Assembly (NCBI GenBank): GCA_017552615.1
Contig: JAFZPI010000017.1
Location: 1 to 50,567, forward strand
DNA from: Clostridia bacterium
GTDB lineage: Bacteria; Bacillota; Clostridia; Christensenellales; Aristaeellaceae
DNA: 50,567 bases
Direction: 5' to 3'
The position numbers and the translations under genes were made by a program. Below are positions 50,265 through 50,567 of this stretch, in pieces. Each line of letters begins with the position of its first letter. Position 1 is the stretch's first letter. The notes under the pieces are model-generated. The model saw nothing but the letters and a program-made list of their open reading frames with translations, ran no database searches and was not told the DNA's origin.

Positions 50265-50567
50265 AGGTCTTCCTGATGCGCCTTGGCCTGCTCCAGCGGC
50301 TGGGTGAAATCCTGATGTCGGTCATAGTTTTCCTTCAGCTTATCGTTTGCCGCCACCAGCGCCCGGCTGTACTGTTCCACCGCCCGCTGCTGCTGGGTAA
50401 GCTTCTGTCCCAGCATGGACAGCTTGCTCTCTGTCCCGGCGATGGTTTTTTCGTAGTTCTCAACGCCCGCCCCGGCCAGACGGAAGGTGGACTCGGCTTC
50501 CTTGATCTGCTGGTTGATGGTGCGCATATTGCGCGAGAAATTGCTGGAATCCAGCGACAGCGCGACC
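50228..50567 (-). pseudogene. Phage tail tape-measure protein, N-terminal fragment (runs off right edge)
   Basis: About 112 residues in frame from the window edge: LDSSNFSRNMRTINQQIKEA, STFRLAGAGVENYEKTIAGT, QQRAVEQYSRAL, ending HQEDLCFEVVVATYGR and a stop. The conserved part is the coiled-coil N-terminus of siphophage tape-measure proteins, normally 600 or more residues long. The last ~13 residues are not phage-like and correspond to the leader of the TnpW-like gene, so the tape-measure gene is cut by the mobile element at about 50265. The true start is beyond the window. Confidence 0.75.

Overview
The window looks like a chromosomal segment of a GC-rich, Gram-positive-type anaerobe of the Clostridia, probably a gut or rumen member. 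Supporting signs are strong AGGAGG-type ribosome binding sites, near-consensus sigma-A promoters with 16-17 bp spacers, a PurR/PurBox-type purine operator, a B. subtilis-like PurF with a propeptide, sugar ABC operons, a GH43 glycosidase and Tn4451/Tn1549-like mobile debris. The genus is inference; no rRNA is present to settle it.

Layout. 1-2.7 kb: tRNA-Gly(CCC), a RelB/YafQ toxin-antitoxin pair and a SNF2-family ATPase. 2.7-6.9 kb (minus): a four-gene operon made of two tandem pairs, each a secreted phosphodiester-glycosidase (NAGPA-domain) protein followed by a polytopic Lgt-like membrane protein lacking the canonical Lgt motifs. 7.0-12.5 kb (minus): a chvE-mmsA-mmsB-type multiple-sugar ABC importer whose permease carries an extra ~380-residue extracytoplasmic domain. 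12.6-16.9 kb (minus): a second ABC importer of the Fe(III)/thiamine/phosphonate type. 17.0-18.6 kb: rsgA and rpe. 18.7-22.4 kb: a CE2-like esterase, a CapA-like protein and two VanY-like peptidases. 22.4-23.7 kb: a palindromic repeat, an orphan membrane-anchored protein and structured non-coding DNA. 23.7-28.9 kb (minus): a 1463-residue secreted protein with Pro-Thr/Pro-Glu stalk and nine SdrD-B/Cna-B-like modules, with a LexA-like regulator. 29.0-31.8 kb: nucleotidyltransferase-like, AlkX/YcaQ-like DNA glycosylase and HD-domain hydrolase. 32.0-33.4 kb: GH43 enzyme behind an array of inverted half-sites. 33.4-46.6 kb (minus): a ten-gene purine operon, purE-C-F-M-N-IMP cyclohydrolase-AICAR transformylase-D-L-B. 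47.0-47.6 kb: seven tRNAs (Arg, His, Gln, Lys, Leu, Gly, Gly). 47.7-50.6 kb: a graveyard of mobile elements: truncated tyrosine recombinase, internally deleted relaxase, intact MobC, TnpW-like ORF and the N-terminal part of a phage tape-measure protein cut by that element.

How the genes work together. The pur operon makes IMP from PRPP. The bifunctional PurH is replaced by a stand-alone AICAR transformylase plus an archaeal-type (PurO-like) IMP cyclohydrolase, and two PurBox-like sites bracket the promoter. Both ABC operons put the binding protein first, with a strong terminator-like hairpin before the ATPase gene, which would make binding protein in excess. The paired NAGPA/Lgt-like operon is the best candidate for an undescribed envelope system. 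Clustered palindromic repeats sit inside the pur operon at three junctions and after the vanY pair.
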